This document shows, in pieces, positions 1-6,068 of a stretch of 9,653 nt of DNA. Numbering within the stretch: position 1 is the first letter of the stretch; every line of letters starts with the position of its first letter. The translations under genes were made by a program, and so were the position numbers. Source of the DNA: Bifidobacteriaceae bacterium NR021. Lineage in GTDB: Bacteria; Actinomycetota; Actinomycetes; Actinomycetales; Bifidobacteriaceae. A model generated the notes under the pieces. That model saw only the letters and a list, made by a program, of their open reading frames with translations, did no database searches and was not told where the DNA came from. Location: assembly GCA_003585845.1 (NCBI GenBank), contig NQOP01000002.1, positions 256,559 to 266,211 of the forward strand, written 5' to 3'.

Positions 1-196
1 AATAACAACAGGGCTTACTATTGCGATATCTTAATATAGACTTGTTTTGCGCAGCTTACTCACGCACTTGCCGCACGCACTTGCGTAAATACAGAAGAAT
101 CGCAGAATCTGCTACGCGAAGTACATAATTTATACAATAAAATTTCGAAAGTATTGCAATTATCAGCCAATACACAATGATATAAAAGGAGAGAAT
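1..196 (+). promoter_or_regulatory. Upstream region of the binding-protein gene, probable promoter
   Basis: This AT-rich stretch has no open frame of useful length on either strand and leads into the solute-binding-protein gene. The best -10-like hexamer is TACAAT at 133-138, inside TATACAAT, but no good -35 lies 16-18 bases upstream, so the promoter is only tentative. Two possible regulator targets lie upstream: a direct repeat at 61-84 and an 11-base palindrome GCAGA-A-TCTGC at 102-112. The ribosome binding site AAAGGAGAG at 185-193 is strong and fixes the start at 197. The promoter position and any operator role are inference. Confidence 0.35.
61..84. repeat. Two direct copies of CACGCACTTGC
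   Basis: An 11-base sequence CACGCACTTGC occurs at 61-71 and again at 74-84, a 13-base period. It sits about 50 bases upstream of the best -10 candidate for the transporter. Tandem 11-mers at such a distance could be activator or repressor half-sites. No known regulator is recognised, and the copies could also be a chance duplication. Confidence 0.5.
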
Positions 197-1042
197 ATGA
201 CTATTCGTTATCGTAAGACGCTGATTAAACATGCTATAAGGTTTGCAGCAGCTCTGCTAAGCGTAGCAACTTTAGCAGGAACCGCAGCATGCGGCGGAAG
301 TAAGCCTGAAGGTAACAAAACTGTAGAAGCAAATGTGCTCACAGTTGGAACCGCTCAGCCAGCATACGAGCCGTGGATTCACAATAACAAGCCTGAAAAC
401 GGCGAAGGATTCGAATCAGCAGTTGCGTACGCTGTGGCCAAAAAGCTCGGCTACGATAAAAGTCATGTTAAGTGGGTTCGCACAACTTTCGACTCTGCCG
501 TAACCCCTGGTCCAAAAGATTTTGATTTTAACATTCAGCAGTTCTCGATCACAGAAGAACGCAAGAAAACAGTAGACTTCTCCCCAAGCTACTACAACGC
601 AACTCAGTCCGTAGTAGTTAAAAAAGACGGAAAATTCGCTTCAGCTAAGTCGCTTGCAGATTTGAAGTCCTCTACTATTGGCGCAATGGTTGGAACTACT
701 AGCTACGATGCTGCTAAGAAGATTAAGGGCGATATTCAAACCTTTAACGACAACGATGCTTTAGCTCAAGCTTTGAACTCAGGTCAAATTGACGCACTTG
801 TTATAGACACTCCTTCTGCTTTCGTAATGGTTCAAACCGACGAAGTTAAGAACAGCACTGTGGTTGGTCAGATTGCTGGTTCTGAAGATAAGGAAGGCAT
901 GGGAATTGTGCTTCCTAAGGATTCGAAGCTCACTAAAGATGTTACTAAAGCTATTAATGAACTTGAGAAAGACGGTACGCTTAAGAAGCTGCAAGATAAG
1001 TGGCTTGCTGAGTTTACGACTAAAGTTCGCGAGTTGAAGTAA
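197..1042 (+). CDS. Polar amino-acid ABC transporter, solute-binding lipoprotein
   Basis: This 281-residue protein is the extracellular receptor of an amino-acid ABC importer (SBP family 3). It starts with a basic stretch, a hydrophobic core at about 16-31 and a lipobox-like GTAAC with Cys32 as the likely lipidation site, so it should be anchored on the outer face of the membrane. The mature two-lobed domain spans about 45-275. GFESAVAYAVAKKLGY (71-86) and the SITEER segment (117-122) are typical; Arg122 matches the arginine that holds the ligand carboxylate in HisJ-type proteins. Asp204 in VIDTPSAF probably holds the amino group, and GMGIVLPKDSKL (234-245) is the usual C-terminal family motif. 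AAAGGAGAG lies five bases upstream of the ATG. The permease and ATPase genes follow on the same strand. The family is certain; the substrate (Glu, Gln, Cys, His, Arg or another) cannot be read from the sequence. Confidence 0.93.
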   Translation: MTIRYRKTLIKHAIRFAAALLSVATLAGTAACGGSKPEGNKTVEANVLTVGTAQPAYEPWIHNNKPENGEGFESAVAYAVAKKLGYDKSHVKWVRTTFDSAVTPGPKDFDFNIQQFSITEERKKTVDFSPSYYNATQSVVVKKDGKFASAKSLADLKSSTIGAMVGTTSYDAAKKIKGDIQTFNDNDALAQALNSGQIDALVIDTPSAFVMVQTDEVKNSTVVGQIAGSEDKEGMGIVLPKDSKLTKDVTKAINELEKDGTLKKLQDKWLAEFTTKVRELK

Positions 1043-1055
1043 AGCAAAACTCGCG
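1028..1055 (+). other. Hairpin overlapping the stop codon of the binding-protein gene
   Basis: CGCGAGTT at 1028-1035 pairs perfectly with AACTCGCG at 1048-1055 around a 12-base loop that contains the TAA stop codon (1040-1042). No T-run follows, so it is unlikely to be an intrinsic terminator. It could protect the 3' end of the binding-protein mRNA. The pairing is seen; the role is inference. Confidence 0.4.
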
Positions 1056-1086
1056 CCATACCAAACGAATTGTAAAATAAGCTATA

Positions 1087-1138
1087 TATTTAAGCGGTAA
1101 ATTTAAGTGCGCAATCACTTTGATTTACCGCTTAAATA
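1087..1138 (+). terminator. Long hairpin between binding-protein and permease genes, terminator or attenuator
   Basis: ATTTAAGCGGTAAAT at 1088-1102 is perfectly complementary to 1123-1137. The stem gains one pair outside (1087-1138) and a T-G pair inside (1103-1122), then after one T-T mismatch continues with AAGTG (1105-1109) on CACTT (1116-1120), closing a six-base loop. That is about 22 pairs in all. The downstream sequence is AT-rich (AATTTCAG...) but lacks a clean T-run, so it may be a partial terminator or an mRNA-stabilising hairpin. Either would let the binding protein be made in excess over the membrane parts, as is common for such transporters. Confidence 0.55.
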
Positions 1139-1181
1139 ATTTCAGATAAAACACATTTATTTTAATTAAATAAATAATCGT

Positions 1182-1209
1182 TTGAAGTACTTAAATGCTT
1201 TAGTACAAT
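1182..1209 (+). promoter_or_regulatory. Candidate promoter for permease-ATPase with embedded inverted repeat
   Basis: TTGAAG (1182-1187) and TACAAT (1204-1209) are separated by 16 bases and resemble -35 and -10 boxes, with four and five of six consensus matches. Transcription would start near 1216 and give a leader of roughly 40 bases before the permease ATG. GTACT (1187-1191) and AGTAC (1202-1206) form an inverted repeat that overlaps both boxes, placing a possible operator on the promoter. Assignment rests on consensus similarity only. Confidence 0.45.
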
Positions 1210-1253
1210 AACTAAGGAATGTTCATCGCGTTGAAAGGCTTAAGGCTACGCCA

Positions 1254-2195
1254 ATGACAGCACTTACAGGCAATACTGCTGAAACCCGAACGAATAAAAC
1301 AACATCCGCAGAAGACTACAATGTCAATACGTCAAGCAAAGCGAACGTAGAAAACGCAAACGTAAGCGAAGTAGAGCGGAATCGTCGACTTATAAGAAAG
1401 AAGCAGAACCTACGTTCTGTAGGAATCAGTATTCTCAGCACTGTTGTTCTTGTTGGAGTTGTTGTTATAACGCTTGCAATGAGCCCAGGTTGGCCAAGAG
1501 TACGCGAAACATTCTTCTCTGGCAAATACTTTATGATATCTTTGCCATCTGTTTTGCAAGGTTTAATGCTTAATCTGCAAGTTCTTGTATTCGCTGTTAT
1601 TGGTGTGGCAATACTCGGAACTTTAATCGCAGTTATACGCACAAGCACAAGCCCACTGCTGTTCCCTTTGCGAGTCATAGCGCAATTTTATACGACTATT
1701 ATGCGCGGCATACCAATGCTTGTTGTGCTTTACTTAATCGGCTTTGGCATACCTGGATTGCAACTTTTTGGACGCATTCCGCCGGCAATACTTGGCACAA
1801 TCGCCATTGTTATGAGCTACTCCGCATACGTCGGAGAGGTATTGCGAGCAGGTTTTGAGGACGTTCACCCTTCTATGCGAGCATCCGCAAGATCGTTAGG
1901 ATTAACATCCGGGCAAACTGTGCGATTAGTGGTAATTCCGCTTGGTTTAAGGAAAGTTGCGCCTGCATTAATGAACGATTTTATATCAATGCAAAAAGAC
2001 GCTGGACTTATATCTGTTTTAGGTGCTGTTGACGCTGTTAGAGCTGCGCAAATATCTGTTGCAACTTCTTATAATTTTACGCCTTACGTTGTGGCAAGCG
2101 TCGTGTTCATAGCGCTAAGTATTCCGTTTATTGTGCTGAACGATTGGTATACAGCAAGGTTGCGCAAACGCGAGCTTAACGGAGGAACTGTGTGA
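1254..2195 (+). CDS. Polar amino-acid ABC transporter, permease
   Basis: This 313-residue membrane protein is the HisM/GlnP-type permease partner of the binding protein and ATPase on either side. Hydrophobic segments lie at about 55-76, 98-128, 142-168, 176-198 and 276-297. The cytoplasmic EAA-type coupling loop that docks on the ATPase covers about 205-230, with ASARSLGLTSGQTVRLVVIP (residues 210-229) carrying the conserved Gly and the final Pro. The first 50 residues are hydrophilic, rich in Thr, Asn, Ser and Glu, end in a basic RRLIRKK patch, and form an N-terminal extension beyond the short permeases of the family. AAGG at 1242-1245 is a weak ribosome binding site eight bases before the ATG. 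An in-frame stop at 1209-1211 limits any upstream start. The gene ends in TGA overlapping the ATPase start, so the two are translationally coupled. Confidence 0.92.
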   Translation: MTALTGNTAETRTNKTTSAEDYNVNTSSKANVENANVSEVERNRRLIRKKQNLRSVGISILSTVVLVGVVVITLAMSPGWPRVRETFFSGKYFMISLPSVLQGLMLNLQVLVFAVIGVAILGTLIAVIRTSTSPLLFPLRVIAQFYTTIMRGIPMLVVLYLIGFGIPGLQLFGRIPPAILGTIAIVMSYSAYVGEVLRAGFEDVHPSMRASARSLGLTSGQTVRLVVIPLGLRKVAPALMNDFISMQKDAGLISVLGAVDAVRAAQISVATSYNFTPYVVASVVFIALSIPFIVLNDWYTARLRKRELNGGTV

Positions 2196-3022
2196 TGAAT
2201 AACTTAAATCAGCGTGAAAATCAGAAAGCAAATCAGAAAGCAAATCAGAAAATGAGCGAGCAAACAAACGCAAACGATAACTCAGATTCAACTCCAGTTT
2301 TGCGCTTAAGCAATATTCGTAAATCATATAACTCAACTCCTGTTCTTAAGGGTATTTCGTTTGATATCGCTTCACACGAAGTAGTGGCACTTCTTGGCCC
2401 TTCCGGAAGCGGAAAATCCACTCTTATGAAGTGCATTAATTTGCTTGAGTGCGTGGACGACGGGCAAATTTGGCTTGGAAATACGGATATTACTGACCCT
2501 CGCGTAAACCAGGATAAAATACGGTCTCAAATTGGAGTCGTATTCCAACAATTCAATCTTTTCACGCACATGACCGTTTTGGATAACGTTACTTTAGCCG
2601 CACGTAAAGTACACCACTGGGATAAAGATCGCGCAGAAAGCCGCGCAATGGAGCTTCTAGCTAGGATTAAGCTTGAAAATAAAGCAAAGTCTTATCCTGA
2701 TCAGCTTTCTGGTGGACAGCAGCAGAGAGTTGCGATTGCGCGAGCGCTTATGACAAGCCCACAGCTTTTGCTTTTAGATGAGATTACTTCCGCTCTTGAC
2801 CCTATGCTCGTTGGTGAAGTTTTAGACATGGTTTCGGAGCTAAAAGCACAAGGAACAACAATCCTGATGGCAACGCACGAAATGCATTTCGCACACGAAG
2901 CAGCAGACAGGATTGTTTTGCTGAGAAACGGCATTGTGGCAGAAAACGGAACGCCATACGAAGTTATGGACGCATGCACAGACCCAGAAACGCAAAACTT
3001 CTTTAAGTCGTTCCACCACTAA
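2195..3022 (+). CDS. Polar amino-acid ABC transporter, ATP-binding protein
   Basis: This cytoplasmic ATPase powers the importer and resembles GlnQ/HisP. Numbered from the ATG at 2195 (275 residues), it has Walker A GPSGSGKST (68-76), Q-loop FQQ (117-119), signature LSGGQ (171-175), Walker B LLLLDE (191-196), D-loop SALD (199-202) and switch His228. The residue after the catalytic Glu is Ile (DEITSALD) where most relatives have Pro. A GTG at 2192 directly precedes the ATG in the same frame; GGAGG at 2181-2185 is six bases from the GTG and nine from the ATG, so either may be used. Both overlap the permease stop. The first 30 residues are hydrophilic and include an NQKA repeat; Met21 of the longer form (2252) is a less likely start because nothing like a ribosome binding site precedes it. 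The family is certain and the substrate unknown. Confidence 0.94.
   Translation: MNNLNQRENQKANQKANQKMSEQTNANDNSDSTPVLRLSNIRKSYNSTPVLKGISFDIASHEVVALLGPSGSGKSTLMKCINLLECVDDGQIWLGNTDITDPRVNQDKIRSQIGVVFQQFNLFTHMTVLDNVTLAARKVHHWDKDRAESRAMELLARIKLENKAKSYPDQLSGGQQQRVAIARALMTSPQLLLLDEITSALDPMLVGEVLDMVSELKAQGTTILMATHEMHFAHEAADRIVLLRNGIVAENGTPYEVMDACTDPETQNFFKSFHH
2207..2251 (+). repeat. In-frame 12-base tandem repeat in the ATPase gene
   Basis: The unit AATCAGAAAGCA occurs at 2219-2230 and 2231-2242 and as a nine-base partial copy at 2243-2251. A diverged copy precedes it at 2207-2218 (AATCAGCGTGAA). The protein reads NQRE-NQKA-NQKA-NQK. Since the unit is a multiple of three, copy-number change would lengthen or shorten the tail without breaking the frame. 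Confidence 0.85.
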
Positions 3023-3049
3023 AGCAAACGTGACTATCTGAAAGTTACT

Positions 3050-3067
3050 AACTAAAAGCTAGTTTTT
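3050..3067 (+). terminator. Weak terminator-like hairpin between the convergent genes
   Basis: AACTA (3050-3054) pairs with TAGTT (3060-3064) around a five-base loop and runs into a T-tract (3063-3067). The stem is short and AT-rich, so it is a poor intrinsic terminator. It is the only candidate in the 49 bases between the ATPase stop and the ribF stop on the other strand. Confidence 0.25.
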
Positions 3068-3071
3068 AAGA

Positions 3072-4313
3072 TTAAATATTTTCTGACTGCGTAATCTCGC
3101 GCACTTGCTCAACATTAGCTTTGAGCATATCTTTTAGCGCGTCAACTGAGTCAAAAGCCTGTTGCGGACGCAAGAAACTAGCAAACTCAATGCAAACGCG
3201 ATGCCCGTACAAGTCTTTCCAATCGTCGAACAATCCGTAAGCTTCAACAGTGCGCTCTGCATCTTCTTCGCCATCTTTATTAAATGTTGGCTTAGTTCCA
3301 ATAGAAATCGCAGCAGGCCAACGCCACGGAGAATGAACGCCTAAATGAAGCTCATCACGACGCAAAACACTCACATCTGGAACAGCATTTTTCGATGGTC
3401 TGACATCGTTCTTATTGTCAGCATCTAAATCAACAACCCAACCTGCATACACGCCATCAACTGGCACATAGCCTTCAATTTTTTCGCCAAGATTTACTGT
3501 TGGGAATCCAATTTCGCGCCCACGCTCGTCTCCATGAACTACTGTTCCTTCAACGCGATGCGGCTGATCCAAAATTTCACGCGCTTCTTTGACTCGACCA
3601 GTAGCCAACATCCAGCGCACATTTGTAGAACTCCAAGCACGCACTTTCTTATTTGGCATGCTCTTACTCCAAGCACGATATTCAGCTTTATTCATGCCCT
3701 CAGAAGGATCTTTAGGATCTCCAGGCTCCTGTGGAACTTCACGAACAATAGGATCAGGCACGCGAACGTCATCTGGACCCAAATCCTCTACTTCAATGAG
3801 CTCAAAAACTCCAGTTGCTTGAGACAACTCGCGAATTGCTTTGATATCACCAGCACGACGAGCACCAAGCGCAGCATCAGAGCCAAGAACTAATGCTCGC
3901 ATACCAAGCTTTCCAACGAGCTGACCTAAGAAGAAACGGTACGATTTTGCAGCAAAAGCAAGGCTGTAGCGCACAATCACAACATGATCAACATCCAACT
4001 GCGACATCACGCGCAAACGTTGACGCACGCTTGTAAGAGCATCAGGATCGTCCGGAAGTTTAGAATTAACGTCGCCAAAATCATCGTATAAATCAGGATT
4101 AGCATGCACTACGCTTGGACGTGGATCAAACATAATCACTACTGAAAACGCTCCATGACGATGCGCAAGATCCACAGTACGACGAATAACCTCGCGATGA
4201 CCTTTGTGCATACCGTCGAATACGCCAATGGTAACAACCGCTTTACGCTCCGCACTTAACGTTGGCCAATTAATCATGCCGTTGGCATCTGGTCGAATGT
4301 CGATGACCTTCAT
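3072..4313 (-). CDS. ribF: Bifunctional riboflavin kinase / FAD synthetase
   Basis: RibF phosphorylates riboflavin to FMN and adenylates FMN to FAD in the cytoplasm. From the ATG at 4313 it has 413 residues. The N-terminal FAD-synthetase domain (about 20-185) carries TIGVFDGMHKGH with the nucleotidyltransferase HxGH at 36-39, GSDAALGARRAGD (144-156) and the SSTNVR motif (228-233). The C-terminal riboflavin-kinase domain (about 252-405) carries GREIGFPTVNL (265-275), the Mg/ATP-binding loop, then SIGTKPTF and VEAYGLFD. It is about 100 residues longer than typical RibF because of an acidic insert near 75-92, a proline-rich and charged segment near 180-225, and a loop near 295-315. The frame extends to a TTG at 4337, but AAGGA at 4318-4322, four bases before the ATG, favours 4313. 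It is the last gene of the operon, 61 bases after truB. Confidence 0.95.
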   Translation of the reverse strand: MKVIDIRPDANGMINWPTLSAERKAVVTIGVFDGMHKGHREVIRRTVDLAHRHGAFSVVIMFDPRPSVVHANPDLYDDFGDVNSKLPDDPDALTSVRQRLRVMSQLDVDHVVIVRYSLAFAAKSYRFFLGQLVGKLGMRALVLGSDAALGARRAGDIKAIRELSQATGVFELIEVEDLGPDDVRVPDPIVREVPQEPGDPKDPSEGMNKAEYRAWSKSMPNKKVRAWSSTNVRWMLATGRVKEAREILDQPHRVEGTVVHGDERGREIGFPTVNLGEKIEGYVPVDGVYAGWVVDLDADNKNDVRPSKNAVPDVSVLRRDELHLGVHSPWRWPAAISIGTKPTFNKDGEEDAERTVEAYGLFDDWKDLYGHRVCIEFASFLRPQQAFDSVDALKDMLKANVEQVREITQSENI

Positions 4314-4374
4314 GATATCCTTACTATCCGCGTTCAAGCATCACTCAAGCAAACTACGCAAAATACGCAATTCG

Positions 4375-5478
4375 TTATTTTAAATACTTATCTAGTTTAC
4401 CAGTCTTCTCGCTTGCCGGAAATACCACAATTGGTTTGATTTGATTACTTTTTATATTTTTTGTCAATTCAACTACTGCCACAACGTCACATTCCTCAGT
4501 ATTTGCGTTTTGAACGTACGCTATTGCAGGATAATTTTCGTAATTTATGCCAGATTTAAGCTCAATCCAGCGCCCAAAACGTAAGTCTTTAGCTTGATTC
4601 TCATCAATGCTTAAAGTTGGAAGCGAATACGAAGCTGCATCCATCATATTTAAGCAAATTTTAGGAAGCATATTATTTGCGTCAAAATCGTCACTAGGAA
4701 CTGCTTTTGAGCGATGCTGCAATACTCCATTGCGATCAGTAAATTCTCGCATTTGAGCGCGAAGTTTAAGAACTCGCGAATCAGCAACCGAAAAATCACC
4801 AATGCTAGTGCGACGAAGCTGAGTAAGATGTCCACCAACTCCTAGTAAGCGACCTAAATCGCGAGCTAAAGCGCGAATATATGTTCCACTACTGCAAGAA
4901 ACTTTTGCAGATATATCGCATACGAGTTTCCCACTCACTCCCCTAGTAATTCGAGGATTACTCACTGAAAAATCACTAACAAATATCTCTCTAGGAGCAA
5001 TCTCTACTGATTTTCCTTCGCGCGCTAAATCATAAGCGCGTTGACCATTAATTTTAATAGCAGAAAAAGCAGTAGGAGCTTGCATAATTTTGCCTACTAA
5101 ATTTTCGCTAACAACTTGCTTAATTCGCTCAAAAGACAGTGACTTTTCAAAAGACATGTCTTTATTAGCGACGTGAACCCCCGGACCTATATTTAATGCG
5201 TCATCCGGAAGAATTTCACCTTCTGCATCATCAGTAGTAGTTGCTTCTCCTAAGCGGATTACTGCTTCGTAGGTTTTATTGTGCCCCAACATGTAATTTA
5301 AAAGTCGCGTTGCGTTGCCAAAACCTATGATTAGCAATCCTGTTGCCATAGGATCAAGCGTTCCTGCGTGCCCAACTCGTTTTGTATGCAACAAATGACG
5401 AGCGCATGCAACAATATCGTGACTTGTAACACCTTGCGGCTTATCTACAAGCAGTAATCCTGAATCTGGTATGCACAT
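4375..5478 (-). CDS. truB: tRNA pseudouridine-55 synthase
   Basis: TruB isomerises uridine 55 in the T-loop of tRNAs to pseudouridine. The 367-residue protein opens with GLLLVDKPQGVTSHD (7-21), followed by the catalytic motif GTLDPMATG (39-47) with the nucleophile Asp42. Next come KTY (68-70), APTAFSAIKINGQRAYDLAR (134-153), where relatives usually have PP instead of PT, and SSGTYIRALARDLG (196-209), which lines the active site. The C-terminal part (about 238-367) is weakly conserved and makes the protein some 50 residues longer than E. coli TruB. An in-frame TAA lies just upstream of the ATG, and no clear ribosome binding site is visible, so translation may depend on coupling with rbfA 48 bases upstream. 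The start is supported because the family motif begins at residue 7. Confidence 0.95.
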   Translation of the reverse strand: MCIPDSGLLLVDKPQGVTSHDIVACARHLLHTKRVGHAGTLDPMATGLLIIGFGNATRLLNYMLGHNKTYEAVIRLGEATTTDDAEGEILPDDALNIGPGVHVANKDMSFEKSLSFERIKQVVSENLVGKIMQAPTAFSAIKINGQRAYDLAREGKSVEIAPREIFVSDFSVSNPRITRGVSGKLVCDISAKVSCSSGTYIRALARDLGRLLGVGGHLTQLRRTSIGDFSVADSRVLKLRAQMREFTDRNGVLQHRSKAVPSDDFDANNMLPKICLNMMDAASYSLPTLSIDENQAKDLRFGRWIELKSGINYENYPAIAYVQNANTEECDVVAVVELTKNIKSNQIKPIVVFPASEKTGKLDKYLK

Positions 5479-5526
5479 AAGTTAAATCTAGCTACTATAC
5501 GATTCACATTGAGTTTGCTTTGAGAT

Positions 5527-6066
5527 TTAATTGTTGCCAGACGATTCAGACGTGTCTTCAAAGTCGTCCTCTTCAAAGTCGTCCTCTTCAAAGTCATCGT
5601 CGCCATCGAAATCATCGTCAGATTCTTCGACTTCGCGCGGCTTCTTATACGGATCGACATCGCCAGCATACTTAGCATTTTCACGCAACTTAGCCAATTC
5701 TTCATCACGATGACGAGCTGCAACAAGAATATCCTCGATTTCGTGCGCTTCAGACGGCACTTCGTCATAAATGAATTTCAATTGAGGAGTCAAACGCAAT
5801 CCAGCTTTTGCACCGACCAAAGAGCGCAGTCGACCGTGAGCCTGCTGCAAAGCTTGTGCTGCACGCTGACGCTCGCCCTGCTCTTTGCCTTCGTGACCAA
5901 GTTGAGTCCAGTAAACCTTTGCAATTTGCAAATCGTTCGTAACGCGCACTTCCGTAATAGTCACACTCGCCAAACGCTTATCATGCAAATGCGATTCCAT
6001 ATTGGAAGCGATTACGCGCTGAATTAATGCTGCAATACGTGCAGCTCTAGGATTCGTTCCTGCCAT
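5527..6066 (-). CDS. rbfA: 30S ribosome-binding factor A with acidic tail
   Basis: RbfA binds the immature 30S subunit and helps finish 16S rRNA 5'-end processing; it matters most in the cold. Residues 4-118 form the KH-like core: the N-terminal helix RIAALIQRVIASNM, the strand VTITEVRVTNDLQIAKVYWT (35-54), and RSLVGAKAGLRLTPQLKFIY (81-100) with the KH-type AxG kink. Residues 145-171 are almost all Asp and Glu, with Phe at 153, 159, 164 and 169, encoded partly by a 15-base tandem repeat. The protein is 179 residues against 133 in E. coli, and the excess is this tail. Only two bases separate the infB stop from the ATG, so translation is probably coupled; no strong ribosome binding site is seen. 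Confidence 0.94.
   Translation of the reverse strand: MAGTNPRAARIAALIQRVIASNMESHLHDKRLASVTITEVRVTNDLQIAKVYWTQLGHEGKEQGERQRAAQALQQAHGRLRSLVGAKAGLRLTPQLKFIYDEVPSEAHEIEDILVAARHRDEELAKLRENAKYAGDVDPYKKPREVEESDDDFDGDDDFEEDDFEEDDFEDTSESSGNN
5556..5600 (-). repeat. 15-base tandem repeat encoding the RbfA acidic tail
   Basis: CTTCAAAGTCGTCCT (+ strand) occurs at 5556-5570 and 5571-5585, and a third copy with two changes occupies 5586-5600. On the coding strand each unit gives a five-residue block of the type DDFEE. Two identical neighbouring copies suggest recent slippage or unequal recombination. Confidence 0.85.
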
Positions 6067-6068
6067 AA

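Noticed and set aside
4311..4337. TTG at 4335-4337 as the ribF start
   Set aside because: The ATG at 4311-4313 has AAGGA just upstream and begins MKVIDI, like typical RibF, whereas nothing like a ribosome binding site precedes the TTG.
5531..5713. A Ser/Lys-rich + strand frame opposite rbfA
   Set aside because: It is the antisense reading of the Asp/Glu/Phe repeat of the RbfA tail.
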